From Candidatus Eisenbacteria bacterium (GTDB lineage: Bacteria; Eisenbacteria; RBG-16-71-46; CAIMUX01; JAHJDP01), in contig JAHJDP010000028.1 of the NCBI GenBank assembly GCA_018831195.1, positions 62,001 to 126,000 of the forward strand: DNA of 64,000 nt. Direction: 5' to 3'. The position numbers and the translations under genes were made by a program. Below, piece after piece: positions 1 through 8,558 of the stretch (position 1 is its first letter; each line of letters begins with the position of its first letter). The notes under the pieces were generated by a model that had not been told where the DNA came from, searched no databases, and saw nothing but the letters and a program-made list of their open reading frames with translations.

Positions 1-689
1 CCATACCGGACGCCCCGGGTCTTCTCACCGGCCCAGACAAACCGCTCGATCCCGGTGCCCGGCTCGATGCCGCCCAATGTAGAAGCGATCAGGGCGTCAT
101 AAGCTGCGGTTTTTGCGAATGTCTTGCAGGCGAGTTCCCTGGAGAGTTCGAGAGGGACGCCGCCCCCCGACTCGAGGCATCCGGCCACCCGGTCATAATC
201 GGATCGATCACAGATGGATACGACCGACACATGATTCTTCGCCGAGGCCCGCAGCATGGTCGGTCCGCCTATATCAATCAATTCGACTCGATCCGCCGTA
301 TCCTTTGACCTGTCTGTCGCCACCGAGTCGTAGGGATAGAGATCAACCGCCACCAAATCAATGGGTAGAATACCGTACTCCTCGGCCTCACCCCGATCCC
401 CTGCATGACCGCGACGCTGAAGGATCCCGCCATGGACCTGCGGTGTCAGTGTCTTTACGCGGCCCCCGAAGAGTTGGGAGAAACCGGTGAGGCTGTCGAG
501 TGACCGGACCTTAATGCCGGCATCCGTCAACTCCCGCGCCGTTCCTCCACTCGCCATGATTTCAATACCCAAGGCTTCGAGCCGCCGGGCAAAGGGCACC
601 AGACCCTGCTTGTTATAGGCCGACAGCAACGCCCGGCGCACCGTCACGAGACCAGGGGTCTTCTGCGTTCCTTGCTTCATGCTTTCCAT
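1..689 (-). CDS. purH: Bifunctional AICAR transformylase/IMP cyclohydrolase, N-terminal part (cut by window edge)
   Basis: Carries out the last two steps of IMP synthesis: formylation of AICAR and ring closure. Only about 229 N-terminal residues are inside the window, covering the IMP cyclohydrolase (MGS-like) domain. Recognisable family segments are RRALLSAYNKQGLVPFAR, EIMASGGTARELTDAG, GGRVKTLTPQVHGGIL and VAVDLYPY. The frame is open to base 1, so the transformylase half lies outside. The ATG at 689 is chosen because GGAAGA sits at good spacing upstream; an in-frame ATG at 680 is the alternative. It starts 38 bases after the purC stop, on the same strand, so comEC-purC-purH look co-transcribed. 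Family assignment is firm. Confidence 0.95.
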   Translation of the reverse strand, partial: MESMKQGTQKTPGLVTVRRALLSAYNKQGLVPFARRLEALGIEIMASGGTARELTDAGIKVRSLDSLTGFSQLFGGRVKTLTPQVHGGILQRRGHAGDRGEAEEYGILPIDLVAVDLYPYDSVATDRSKDTADRVELIDIGGPTMLRASAKNHVSVVSICDRSDYDRVAGCLESGGGVPLELSRELACKTFAKTAAYDALIASTLGGIEPGTGIERFVWAGEKTRGVRY

Positions 690-727
690 ATTTCGTCTTC
701 CAATGTCTCTATTATATTGAGGAGAAG

Positions 728-1663
728 CTATTGATGAGCCCTTATCGGGTCTCCCAAGCCAGGTGTGTTTCCAGCCGCCAGAAGCCGCCTCTCGACATCG
801 CGGTAGCGCCTGAGTGTTTCATCAACGACCTCAGGTGTCAGAGCCGGGGCCGGCGGATTTCCATCCCAGGGCAGGTTCTTCAGATATTGCCTGACATATT
901 CCTTGTCCAGACTTTTGGGGGTTTCACCGGCCTCCACCATCTCCACCGGCCAGTAGCGGGAAGAGTCAGGCGTCAGCGCCTCATCGATCAACGCCATCCG
1001 GCCATCGATCCATCCGAATTCAAACTTTGTGTCGGCCAGAACCAGCCCGCACCGATAAGCGTAGGCCGATGCCCGGCGGAAAATCTCCAAGCTCAAATCC
1101 TGAAGAGCGGCGGTTGTCTCGGCGCCCAGCACCTCCTTGAGCTGTCCGACGGAAATGTTCACATCATGCCCTGCATGGCTCTTCGTCGAGGGCGTAAAGG
1201 TCGGTTCGGGCATCGGACCATAGCAGGTCAGACCCGCGGGCAGCGGCTGACCGCCGATGGTGCGGCTCTTTTCATACTCACGCCAGCCCGATCCGGCAAG
1301 ATATCCCCTGACGATACACTCCACGGGAAGAGGGTCTGCCTTGCGAACCGCCATCCAGCGGCCGTCCAAAACCTCCGCATACTGGTGCAGCGAGGATGGG
1401 AGATCCGCCAGGTCGGTCGAAATGAAGTGAGTCGGAAGAATTTGCTGGAAGCCCCGGAACCAAAAGGCGGAGATCGATGTGAGGATCTTTCCCTTCTCCG
1501 GGACCGGTGTCGGAAGAATCGAATCGAAGGCGGAGATCCGATCGGTTGCTACCATGATCAGATGTGAATCGACATCGATAATCTCACGGACTTTACCGCG
1601 AAAAGAAGATTCCAAGCCGACATCTTTGAGTGTTCTTAATGATTTGATCTTCTGTTTTGGCAT
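728..1663 (-). CDS. purC: SAICAR synthetase (phosphoribosylaminoimidazole-succinocarboxamide synthase)
   Basis: Joins CAIR and aspartate with ATP to make SAICAR in purine synthesis (cytoplasm). About 311 residues, the size of the longer yeast-ADE1-like form rather than the ~240-residue form. Family signatures seen: RGKVREIIDV near residue 23, TDRISAFDSILPTPVP near 40, VECIVRGYLAGSGW, LADTKFEFGW and IDEALTPDSSRYW. The frame stays open upstream to 1768, but the ATG at 1663 has a GGCGGGAG ribosome-binding site and begins exactly where family homology begins; the extension would overlap comEC. It starts 10 bases after comEC stops and is followed by purH. Confidence 0.96.
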   Translation of the reverse strand: MPKQKIKSLRTLKDVGLESSFRGKVREIIDVDSHLIMVATDRISAFDSILPTPVPEKGKILTSISAFWFRGFQQILPTHFISTDLADLPSSLHQYAEVLDGRWMAVRKADPLPVECIVRGYLAGSGWREYEKSRTIGGQPLPAGLTCYGPMPEPTFTPSTKSHAGHDVNISVGQLKEVLGAETTAALQDLSLEIFRRASAYAYRCGLVLADTKFEFGWIDGRMALIDEALTPDSSRYWPVEMVEAGETPKSLDKEYVRQYLKNLPWDGNPPAPALTPEVVDETLRRYRDVERRLLAAGNTPGLGDPIRAHQ

Positions 1664-1673
1664 GACTCCCGCC

Positions 1674-4202
1674 TTATAGCATGCGGGTATGGGATCCGCA
1701 ATTGAAAGCCCTGTATTGAACGCTGCTTTTTTGTTGAAGCGGGCCGAGATCGATATGCCCCCTGCCAAAGAACGGCCTTAAAAACCAGCGGCCGCGTCCT
1801 GCCGAAAGACAAATGGGACCATCAACCTCGGTATCAATGGCGATGATGCCATATTCCCGGATTCGATTCAGTACTTTCGAGCCCCCGAGCCCCTCCAGCG
1901 TTCTTTTTCCCAAGGCGATGGCCGCTTCCGGATGAACCGCTTCTAAAAAACCGGGCGTGGTCGACGTCTCGCGCCCGTGATGAGCGAGTTTCAGGAGCCG
2001 GCTTCGAAGATCCACCCGATGATTCAGGAGAATCTCTTCCCCCGCGGCCTCCAAATCACCGGTTAATAGCAGCGAGATCCCCCATCCCTCGACTCGGATA
2101 ACAAGCGATTGATTGTTGAGATCCAAATTCTCGTCGCAAGAAGGGTGCAGGACCGAAACCTCCACCCCTGGGGCGGGACAGGCCGTCCATCCGGCGCTGA
2201 CTTCAAAAATACCCTCCTCCACCGGCAACCGGCGGTGGGGTTCCGACCCGCCCGGCCCCGTGATGATCCGGCCGATCGGCATCGATCGGGATAAATCCTC
2301 GAGCGCTCCGCAGTGATCCCATTGATTATGTGAGATGAAAACCGCTTCGAGGCGCCGGATTCCCATAGCGCGGAGGGCGGGCAGGATCGGCGGATCGGAC
2401 GACTCGCGGCCGCCGGGACCGGTGTCGATCAACCAGGTTTCACCAGAAGGCCAATGAAGAAGAATCGCCTCTCCCCGTCCCAGAGAGAGAAAGGTCGCCT
2501 TCCAAGGCGATCCCTCGCATGAGGTGATGGTCATTCCGATAATTGGGATCAGCGAACCGATCAAACACCGGCGCCCCCAGCGACCCCATGATGACTTCAT
2601 CAGCGAGAGCGACAATACGGTGGTAAGACCGATCGCGATGAGGGTGGGACACTCTCCCGCTAAGACAAGCGAGGGGAATTGATCAGCGGTGAATTCATGG
2701 ATTCGGAGAAAGGTGCTGAGGATAAGATCGAGCGCGGACCAGGCGGCCTCTCCCGGAAACCCCGGAAGGGATCCCAAGAGGAGAGAACCCAAAGACGAGC
2801 CAAGCGCAAAACCAGCCGCTGGGATCATCACAATGTTGTGAAGAATCGAAAGCGGAAGCCACCGACCGAAGTAAGCGAGAAGAAGCGGTCCCGTCACAAT
2901 CAGGACGACGGCCGAGGCGCGGATCGTCCCCAGAATTTCAAAACCGACTCTCTTGATAAGGAAGAGCGCCGGCTTGATAAGATCTTGATAAACTGGAGTC
3001 CTCGCTCCCCCTGGGCCGGCCGAACCTGCTGACAGAGCGCCCAGCCAACCGCGGCGGGAGGCTAGGACCAGGCCCAAGGCGGCGCCATACGATAATGTAA
3101 AACTGGGACTCAAGACCGCCGACGGCCGGATGAGTGACTCCGCCAGGATTCCCAGACACCATCCCCCCAGGGCCCCCTCTCTGGAACCCCTCAAGGAGCC
3201 GATGTGATGGGAAACAATCATGAGGGAGGCTCTCCAGACGGGCGCGGCGCTACCGGTCAGACCGGCAAACGATCCCAGCAGTAGGGTCCACAGCAGGACA
3301 CGAAGTTTTCTTCGCCGCCCGACACAGCCCAGCAGGGGGCTCATGGCCATGGCGATAAAGCCGACATGGAGCCCACTGATGGCGATGAGATGGGCCGTCC
3401 CCGTCTCCCTGAAATCCCTGATCCGCTGCGGTTCAAGAAACTCGCGACGGCCAAAAAGAAAAGCGGCGAGAAAATGCCAGGACGCCGGCGAAAGACGGCG
3501 TCTCATGAGATTTTCAAAAGTATCTCCGATCTTTACCTGCTGTCTTCGTATCCAGCCGATCGGGTTCCTGAGAAGGGACGATTGCGATTTCAATTGATAA
3601 AGGCATAGAGGCGTTACGGCGCCGCACGGTCCGGTCTGCCGCCCCCGCCTTCGCGGATCGACCCGACCCGGAACCCCGGGCGGCGTCAAGGCCCGCAGAC
3701 GGCAGGCGCCGGCCCAGCGGTCCCCCGGCAAAGGATGCCAATTCGATTCCCACTGCATCAACACCTGCGGCCGGCCGGGAAGATTCAAGCGGGCTACCGC
3801 TTCACGTCCCCATCGCCTAACGAGTGTTCGTCCGAGGATCTCACCCTCAACCCAAACCCAGGGAGAGACTTCCTTTGTATAATGTTGGAACTGATCTTCC
3901 CAAGCCCTCTGCTTGGATTCGGCCCGGAGATAACCGAAGCCGGAGAGGGAAAGCAGCAGGAGTGAAAAAGCGAGGATCGCGCGTGTGCGGTTGCGCATGA
4001 AGAAGCCGAAGAATCCAAGGATGAGGAAGGCGCCGGCAAGAAGCAACCGCCCTTCAGGACCAGTGAAAAGACCGACCGCCGCGTGCCCCCGGAACGCCTC
4101 TGCGACCGGCGGCGACCAGGCGCCTTCCGCCGCCATAACACCGAAGAGGACGGCAGCAGCCATCGCGGGCCAAATCCATACACCCCGTTGGGTCCTTGAC
4201 AT
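1674..4202 (-). CDS. comEC: ComEC/Rec2-type DNA-uptake channel with C-terminal metallo-beta-lactamase domain
   Basis: Inner-membrane channel protein of natural transformation. About 842 residues, normal for the long family form. It has N-terminal membrane helices (about 10-90), a DUF4131/OB-like region (about 100-200), the Competence membrane domain with hallmark HLIAISGLHVG at 271-281 and many helices to about 560, then a metallo-beta-lactamase-like domain (DTGPGG at 593, SHNQWDH at 624, LLLTGDLE, LAHHGRETS). The usual HxDxDH metal motif reads HNQWDH, so the first Asp is Gln. The frame is open to 4364 (TTG), but a terminator hairpin lies at 4315-4354, so the ATG at 4202 or a nearby start is more likely; its ribosome-binding site is weak. 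No other competence gene is visible in the window. Confidence 0.92.
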   Translation of the reverse strand: MSRTQRGVWIWPAMAAAVLFGVMAAEGAWSPPVAEAFRGHAAVGLFTGPEGRLLLAGAFLILGFFGFFMRNRTRAILAFSLLLLSLSGFGYLRAESKQRAWEDQFQHYTKEVSPWVWVEGEILGRTLVRRWGREAVARLNLPGRPQVLMQWESNWHPLPGDRWAGACRLRALTPPGVPGRVDPRRRGRQTGPCGAVTPLCLYQLKSQSSLLRNPIGWIRRQQVKIGDTFENLMRRRLSPASWHFLAAFLFGRREFLEPQRIRDFRETGTAHLIAISGLHVGFIAMAMSPLLGCVGRRRKLRVLLWTLLLGSFAGLTGSAAPVWRASLMIVSHHIGSLRGSREGALGGWCLGILAESLIRPSAVLSPSFTLSYGAALGLVLASRRGWLGALSAGSAGPGGARTPVYQDLIKPALFLIKRVGFEILGTIRASAVVLIVTGPLLLAYFGRWLPLSILHNIVMIPAAGFALGSSLGSLLLGSLPGFPGEAAWSALDLILSTFLRIHEFTADQFPSLVLAGECPTLIAIGLTTVLSLSLMKSSWGRWGRRCLIGSLIPIIGMTITSCEGSPWKATFLSLGRGEAILLHWPSGETWLIDTGPGGRESSDPPILPALRAMGIRRLEAVFISHNQWDHCGALEDLSRSMPIGRIITGPGGSEPHRRLPVEEGIFEVSAGWTACPAPGVEVSVLHPSCDENLDLNNQSLVIRVEGWGISLLLTGDLEAAGEEILLNHRVDLRSRLLKLAHHGRETSTTPGFLEAVHPEAAIALGKRTLEGLGGSKVLNRIREYGIIAIDTEVDGPICLSAGRGRWFLRPFFGRGHIDLGPLQQKSSVQYRAFNCGSHTRML

Positions 4203-4314
4203 TTTCACAATGAAAGGAAACGTGCAAGCCGCGTTCCAGAAGACCCCAAAAAAGAGACGGCCCCCGACATGCGCCCGCTGGGTTGTGAACCAAGGAAGGG
4301 TCCCGGCCGACTCT

Positions 4315-4354
4315 AAAAAGAATCCGCTGAGGACTCTGGGAGCCTTCAGCGGAT
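4315..4354 (-). terminator. Rho-independent terminator after the metalloprotease gene
   Basis: On the minus strand ATCCGCTGA (4354-4346) pairs with TCAGCGGAT (4330-4322), extended by GG/CC after an A bulge, and is followed by TCTTTTT. It begins about 30 bases after the stop of the gene at 4385-6163. Its position argues against the long upstream extension of comEC. Confidence 0.87.
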
Positions 4355-4384
4355 CTTTTATCAAAATGCTGTCTAAAGACGAAT

Positions 4385-6163
4385 CTAACGAAGCATAAGC
4401 ATCTTCTTTGACAATTCCTCACGGTCTGTTTGAACCTGGTAGAAGTAGATTCCCGGCCGAACCGCTTCACCGGAGGCGTTGTTGCCGGTCCATAGAATCT
4501 CATGCCGGCCCGCTTCCTCGTGACGGTTAACCAGTGTCTGGATCAGGCGCCCCGAGGCGTCGACAATGCGAACCCGCACATCGGAGGGCTGGCTCAGCGT
4601 ATAGTGAATCGTTGTCGCCGGGTAGAACGGGTTAGGGGCGTTCTTGGCCGTCATCACGACGCGGGTTTCACTTTCCCCGACAGCGGTCGATTGATTGTCT
4701 GTCTCGACCGATATGGCATAATCCTGGTCGTCATATGAGAGATTCTGGATGGAGACGATCGAGTAGGCATAGACCATCTGATCCCAATTCGGAACCTCGA
4801 CAACACAATCCCCAAACTCATCCACTATCCCGGGGTAGACATGGGATTCGGTGCCGGTGGCCTCCTTTGCGATCACGGCAAACCCGGCCACTGTTTCCGG
4901 GCCGTCCAGCGTCACGCGAAGAAGATTATGGCTTGAACCGGTGTCCCGGATCCAACGCATATAACTCGTCCCCAGCCGATCCGGCATTTGAACCGACTGC
5001 GGATGAATACCAACCTGCGGATATGAAGAATAGGACCGGGTATAGGCGACCTGCGTATAATTGGCCCCTTCGGTGTAGTGGTCTCCGTCATCCCGCACCG
5101 AGGTGAAATAGTTCCACTCACCGAACTTGACAAAAGTATCGTCGAGAGAAGAACCCCTCTCGGCAAACTCGTTCTCCATTTCGCCGAGCTCATCGCTGCT
5201 ATCCCACTTCAAACGCTGCCAGATCTCCTCGACGACATCCATATCGTTATAGTATAAGCTCATGAATTCCGGCCAAACGAAGAGACCGTACTCGTGACAG
5301 CCATTGAAGTCCATGAGTCTAAGATGAGGAGAAGCGAAAAAACACCCGAGGTAGCTATAGTTGTCGTTGATATCGTCGTAGACATTATCTTCCTGCCATG
5401 TGGACGTATTCTCCATCCACCAGGAGCCGCCGGCCGCAGTGTATCCGAACTGAACGGCATGATGATACTCATGGGCGATCGTCACCTTGGCCGGGTCCAG
5501 ACGATCGGTATAGCCGAAGCCGGTATAATCATGGTCGATAACAAAGAAGGCCGTTCGGTCCCAGGGCGCTCCGCCTGAAGGCGATCCCTCGGGCTCACAA
5601 TAGCCATAGATGCCGGTGCCGACATCCATGACATAACAATCGATGAGACCCATGCCGCCGCCGGCCGATGCATCGCTCGGCGGAGTATCCCAATGCTGAA
5701 CGCCGCCATGATAATGGGCGTAGGAGTTTTCGCAGGCTTGAGTGACGCCATCTAAATAAGTTGTATTAGGCCAGAGGTAAATCATATGGGTGCCCGTGAT
5801 GGCATAGTGGATACGGAAATGAGCCGTGTCGACATATTCGGGGCAGACGGTGGGCCGGGATCGGGCATTCATGATCGCATCCCGGAGATCCTGCGGAAAA
5901 TTCGGCATTTGCCGATCAATTTCCATCAGGATCGGCGTGGCGCACCGCATCTCTCCGCCCTCAATATTCCTGAACTCGGCGGGGATCTTCTCGGCTGCAC
6001 CGGTGATGTAAAGAACCTTATACAAGGCCGCCTGTCCGGCGGATAGATCACCCGCTGATTGTGCCGCATCAATGGCGGCCATCACCGGATGACTCTCAGC
6101 GGCCACACTCCCCACGGCCGCTGATAGGATCAAAAGAACGGCAAAAGCGACGAAGCAACGCAT
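4385..6163 (-). CDS. Secreted putative zinc metalloprotease with C-terminal FlgD-like Ig/sorting domain
   Basis: 592 residues with a clear signal peptide (hydrophobic 5-20, VAA cleavage region near 22). A gluzincin-type motif, HEYHH, is at 231-235 with candidate third ligand E251 in SWWMENTSTW; the stretch resembles the MXAN_6640-like family of putative metalloproteases (family call from memory, moderate). The last ~85 residues start with NAPNPFYPATTIHYTLSQP and end GIYFYQVQTDREELSKKMLM, the FlgD-Ig/T9SS-like C-terminal domain common on secreted proteins of FCB and candidate phyla. Substrate unknown. The start is certain: AGGAGG sits 5 bases before ATG 6163. It is a single transcription unit between the promoter at 6244-6272 and the terminator at 4315-4354. 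Confidence 0.8.
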   Translation of the reverse strand: MRCFVAFAVLLILSAAVGSVAAESHPVMAAIDAAQSAGDLSAGQAALYKVLYITGAAEKIPAEFRNIEGGEMRCATPILMEIDRQMPNFPQDLRDAIMNARSRPTVCPEYVDTAHFRIHYAITGTHMIYLWPNTTYLDGVTQACENSYAHYHGGVQHWDTPPSDASAGGGMGLIDCYVMDVGTGIYGYCEPEGSPSGGAPWDRTAFFVIDHDYTGFGYTDRLDPAKVTIAHEYHHAVQFGYTAAGGSWWMENTSTWQEDNVYDDINDNYSYLGCFFASPHLRLMDFNGCHEYGLFVWPEFMSLYYNDMDVVEEIWQRLKWDSSDELGEMENEFAERGSSLDDTFVKFGEWNYFTSVRDDGDHYTEGANYTQVAYTRSYSSYPQVGIHPQSVQMPDRLGTSYMRWIRDTGSSHNLLRVTLDGPETVAGFAVIAKEATGTESHVYPGIVDEFGDCVVEVPNWDQMVYAYSIVSIQNLSYDDQDYAISVETDNQSTAVGESETRVVMTAKNAPNPFYPATTIHYTLSQPSDVRVRIVDASGRLIQTLVNRHEEAGRHEILWTGNNASGEAVRPGIYFYQVQTDREELSKKMLMLR

Positions 6164-6243
6164 ATTTCCTCCTCAGTGACGCACTCCCCCATGCGAAGGC
6201 ACGCAGCGACCTCCGCCGTCAGGATGTCCAATGTTACAGATTA

Positions 6244-6272
6244 AGTATACGGTGAGGAACGGCGAGTGTCAA
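6244..6272 (-). promoter_or_regulatory. Sigma70-type promoter for the metalloprotease gene
   Basis: Minus strand -35 TTGACA (6272-6267), 17-base spacer, -10 TATACT (6249-6244). Five of six bases match in the -10 and all six in the -35. The start of transcription would fall near 6237, leaving a ~75-base leader before ATG 6163. Confidence 0.85.
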
Positions 6273-6332
6273 TCATCGGCAAGACAAGAAATTAGAACGC
6301 CCACGTCCGAAAGATTTAGGAATCCCGTGTGT

Positions 6333-8537
6333 TTATTGGGGTTGCAGATCTGAGAGATCGTTTACCGGCGTCAGAGTGAAAATTTCAGATACGGCGGGGG
6401 TTCCACCCAGGGTCCGGCAGGCGAAGTAATACCTCACCAATTGCCCGACTTGAAACTCACCGGGTTCGAGGGCGGCGACATAGAGGCCACGGCTTGCATC
6501 TATTGGCGCCAAGGCCACCGCAGAGGGTTCCGCCCCTTCCGGAATGAGATAGAGTCTCATATCGCGGACCGATTCACCCTCCGGCGCTTCAATCGTCACA
6601 CTGAGGAGGATGGGGCCCTGCAGAAGGATGCGCCCGGGGGCCTTGTGCCGAAAGCCGGGGAGTCTCTGCAGCCCCAAACGGGGAACAAAATAACGGCTTT
6701 GTCCCGCTGCGACGGAAAAAACCTCAATCGCTTCCTGCCCTTCACGAGAAGCGATTCGGACACTATGCCATCCCGGGTCGACTTCTCCTTCCCAGGGAGT
6801 CTTTGCCAAATAGCGACTGTCATAGAAAATTGAATCCCCCTCTTCAGGGACGAACCCCGTCCCGATTTCCCGATGGAAGGATTCCAGTCGAAGAAAGGCT
6901 TTTTCGCTCGATTGAGGCGCTTCCATATGGACGCTCGCCGTTTCACCCTCGCGGACCAGGACCCGGTGCGACCAGAGAACAACATCCTCATCCTCATAAA
7001 AAATCCGTCTCCAGCCGGCTTCCAGCTGAAGGTCGCACGGAGCCTTCCGACGATCCTCATTCCCCTCGGTCCAGACCTTCGCCTTGACCGCCCCTTCGCG
7101 CGGCACAAATTGAACAATGCCGTATCCCGCTGGGGGACCCGGAGGCGCCTGCGGCTTTGCCGGCTCGATAATCGGAGGCGATACCATGGGAGTCGAACCC
7201 AAGGGAGGCGATGAATTGAGAGCTTGTTTAATGGGAGCAGGTACTTGGGGATCTGACACTGCTTGTGACTTGGCGGGTTTATCTATCTTGTCGACGGCTG
7301 GGTGAAGCGGCTCTGGCACGAGATCCGCCAAGAGATCCTGCTGAGAGCTGTCCTCCGATTTCATTCTCAGATCAGCTTCTGGTTCCGCCGTCGGAAGGGG
7401 CGGATTCGAGATCTCCCCGGCCGGCTGCTGGTTCTTCTCATCGGTTTTTAGGAGGATCTCAATCCTGTCCCGAACCTCCTTCCAGCCTGGTTTGTACAAG
7501 GTGACAATGCCGATTAAAGAAACCAGAAGAAGGATAACGGCCCAGATGGCGATGGGAACCCGCCACGATCGCCCGCGTGTGTAACTTGGCTGCCATGCTT
7601 CACGCTTCGGTTTATTGGTGGCCGGCTCGGGGGGTGGTGTTTTATCAGCCGCCGCCTCTGCGGCGGTCTTGGTTTCGATCGCCTCCCGCTCCTCTTCCGC
7701 CAGAAACTTTTTCGGCGGCCAAAAGGCCTCCTGTTGGCCGATCGCCATGCTCATCGATTCAACTTCCGCCTTGAGTTCACCGAAGACCTCTTCTCCGGCC
7801 TCATGACGCGCCGGTGATACCGCCTCGGTATTCACCGGAACAAGCCGAAAGGCGACAGCGGCGCCCGAAGAACCGTTTAATCCCATGAGATTAACCAATC
7901 CATCGCAGCCGCGTTTTAGATCCCGAGTTTTGTGAAAGGCATTGGTCACAGCCCTCAGATCCGGAGCCGGAGAGCATCCGGCGAGCAGCACCACTTGATC
8001 AAACGGTTCAAGATCCAGGGTCAGCACTTTAAGGCGCATCGATCCATGGCGGCCCAATGCGGGAGGGAGCCCCTTCTCCGCTTCCTCCGAGGAATCTTTC
8101 TCCCCTTCCTCTTGAGCTAATTCTAAAAGATGGGCTTGTGAATTCCTAATGACATAGGCCCAAGCATTGCCGCAATTGAGGATATGAAGCTGCCGCCCAT
8201 CAATCGCGGCGCCCAGGACTTGAATCGATTGGTGTCCTGCTGTCTGAGAGCCGTTTGGCAAGGAACGGTTTGATTTGTATAACCTTCTGTGAGTTGATTC
8301 AAACGCAGAAAGAAGAGCTCTGGCGGAAGCCGGAAGGGTCGGCGCGTCTTCGGGTGTGGCCGGTTCCATGGCCAGGAGATCGGGAAGCAGATAGCGTTCA
8401 AAAGCCTCCATGGGCTCACTGCCGCTTACGACTCCCAAGACGCGATCGGGATCAGCCCATGAAGCCCCTGATCCACCATCGATCTCGCTCGTGGCCATCT
8501 CTATGCGCAGAGGTGCCTCTTTCTTTTCGGCGCTCAT
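6333..8537 (-). CDS. Membrane-anchored PP2C-like pseudophosphatase with extracytoplasmic C-terminal region
   Basis: 734 residues. Residues ~20-235 follow the PP2C/SpoIIE-like plan: LHILNCGNAWAYVI sits where active enzymes have VGDSRAYLI, ALGRHGS matches the ALG segment, LEPFDQVVLLAGCSP replaces LxPGDxLLLCSDGL, and a GSSGAAVAFRL strand follows. The metal-binding Asp residues of all three motifs are missing, so it is probably catalytically dead. A charged linker leads to a single membrane helix at ~327-348, then a Pro-rich stretch and a beta-rich region with PEGA-like wording (EVDPGWHSVRIASREG) that would lie outside the inner membrane. It is the last gene of the BON-TPR-PP2C operon, 21 bases after the TPR gene, with ribosome-binding site AAGGA. 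It may sense or scaffold phosphoproteins; that is inference. Confidence 0.66.
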   Translation of the reverse strand: MSAEKKEAPLRIEMATSEIDGGSGASWADPDRVLGVVSGSEPMEAFERYLLPDLLAMEPATPEDAPTLPASARALLSAFESTHRRLYKSNRSLPNGSQTAGHQSIQVLGAAIDGRQLHILNCGNAWAYVIRNSQAHLLELAQEEGEKDSSEEAEKGLPPALGRHGSMRLKVLTLDLEPFDQVVLLAGCSPAPDLRAVTNAFHKTRDLKRGCDGLVNLMGLNGSSGAAVAFRLVPVNTEAVSPARHEAGEEVFGELKAEVESMSMAIGQQEAFWPPKKFLAEEEREAIETKTAAEAAADKTPPPEPATNKPKREAWQPSYTRGRSWRVPIAIWAVILLLVSLIGIVTLYKPGWKEVRDRIEILLKTDEKNQQPAGEISNPPLPTAEPEADLRMKSEDSSQQDLLADLVPEPLHPAVDKIDKPAKSQAVSDPQVPAPIKQALNSSPPLGSTPMVSPPIIEPAKPQAPPGPPAGYGIVQFVPREGAVKAKVWTEGNEDRRKAPCDLQLEAGWRRIFYEDEDVVLWSHRVLVREGETASVHMEAPQSSEKAFLRLESFHREIGTGFVPEEGDSIFYDSRYLAKTPWEGEVDPGWHSVRIASREGQEAIEVFSVAAGQSRYFVPRLGLQRLPGFRHKAPGRILLQGPILLSVTIEAPEGESVRDMRLYLIPEGAEPSAVALAPIDASRGLYVAALEPGEFQVGQLVRYYFACRTLGGTPAVSEIFTLTPVNDLSDLQPQ

Positions 8538-8558
8538 CTGATCACCGTCCTTTTGGGG

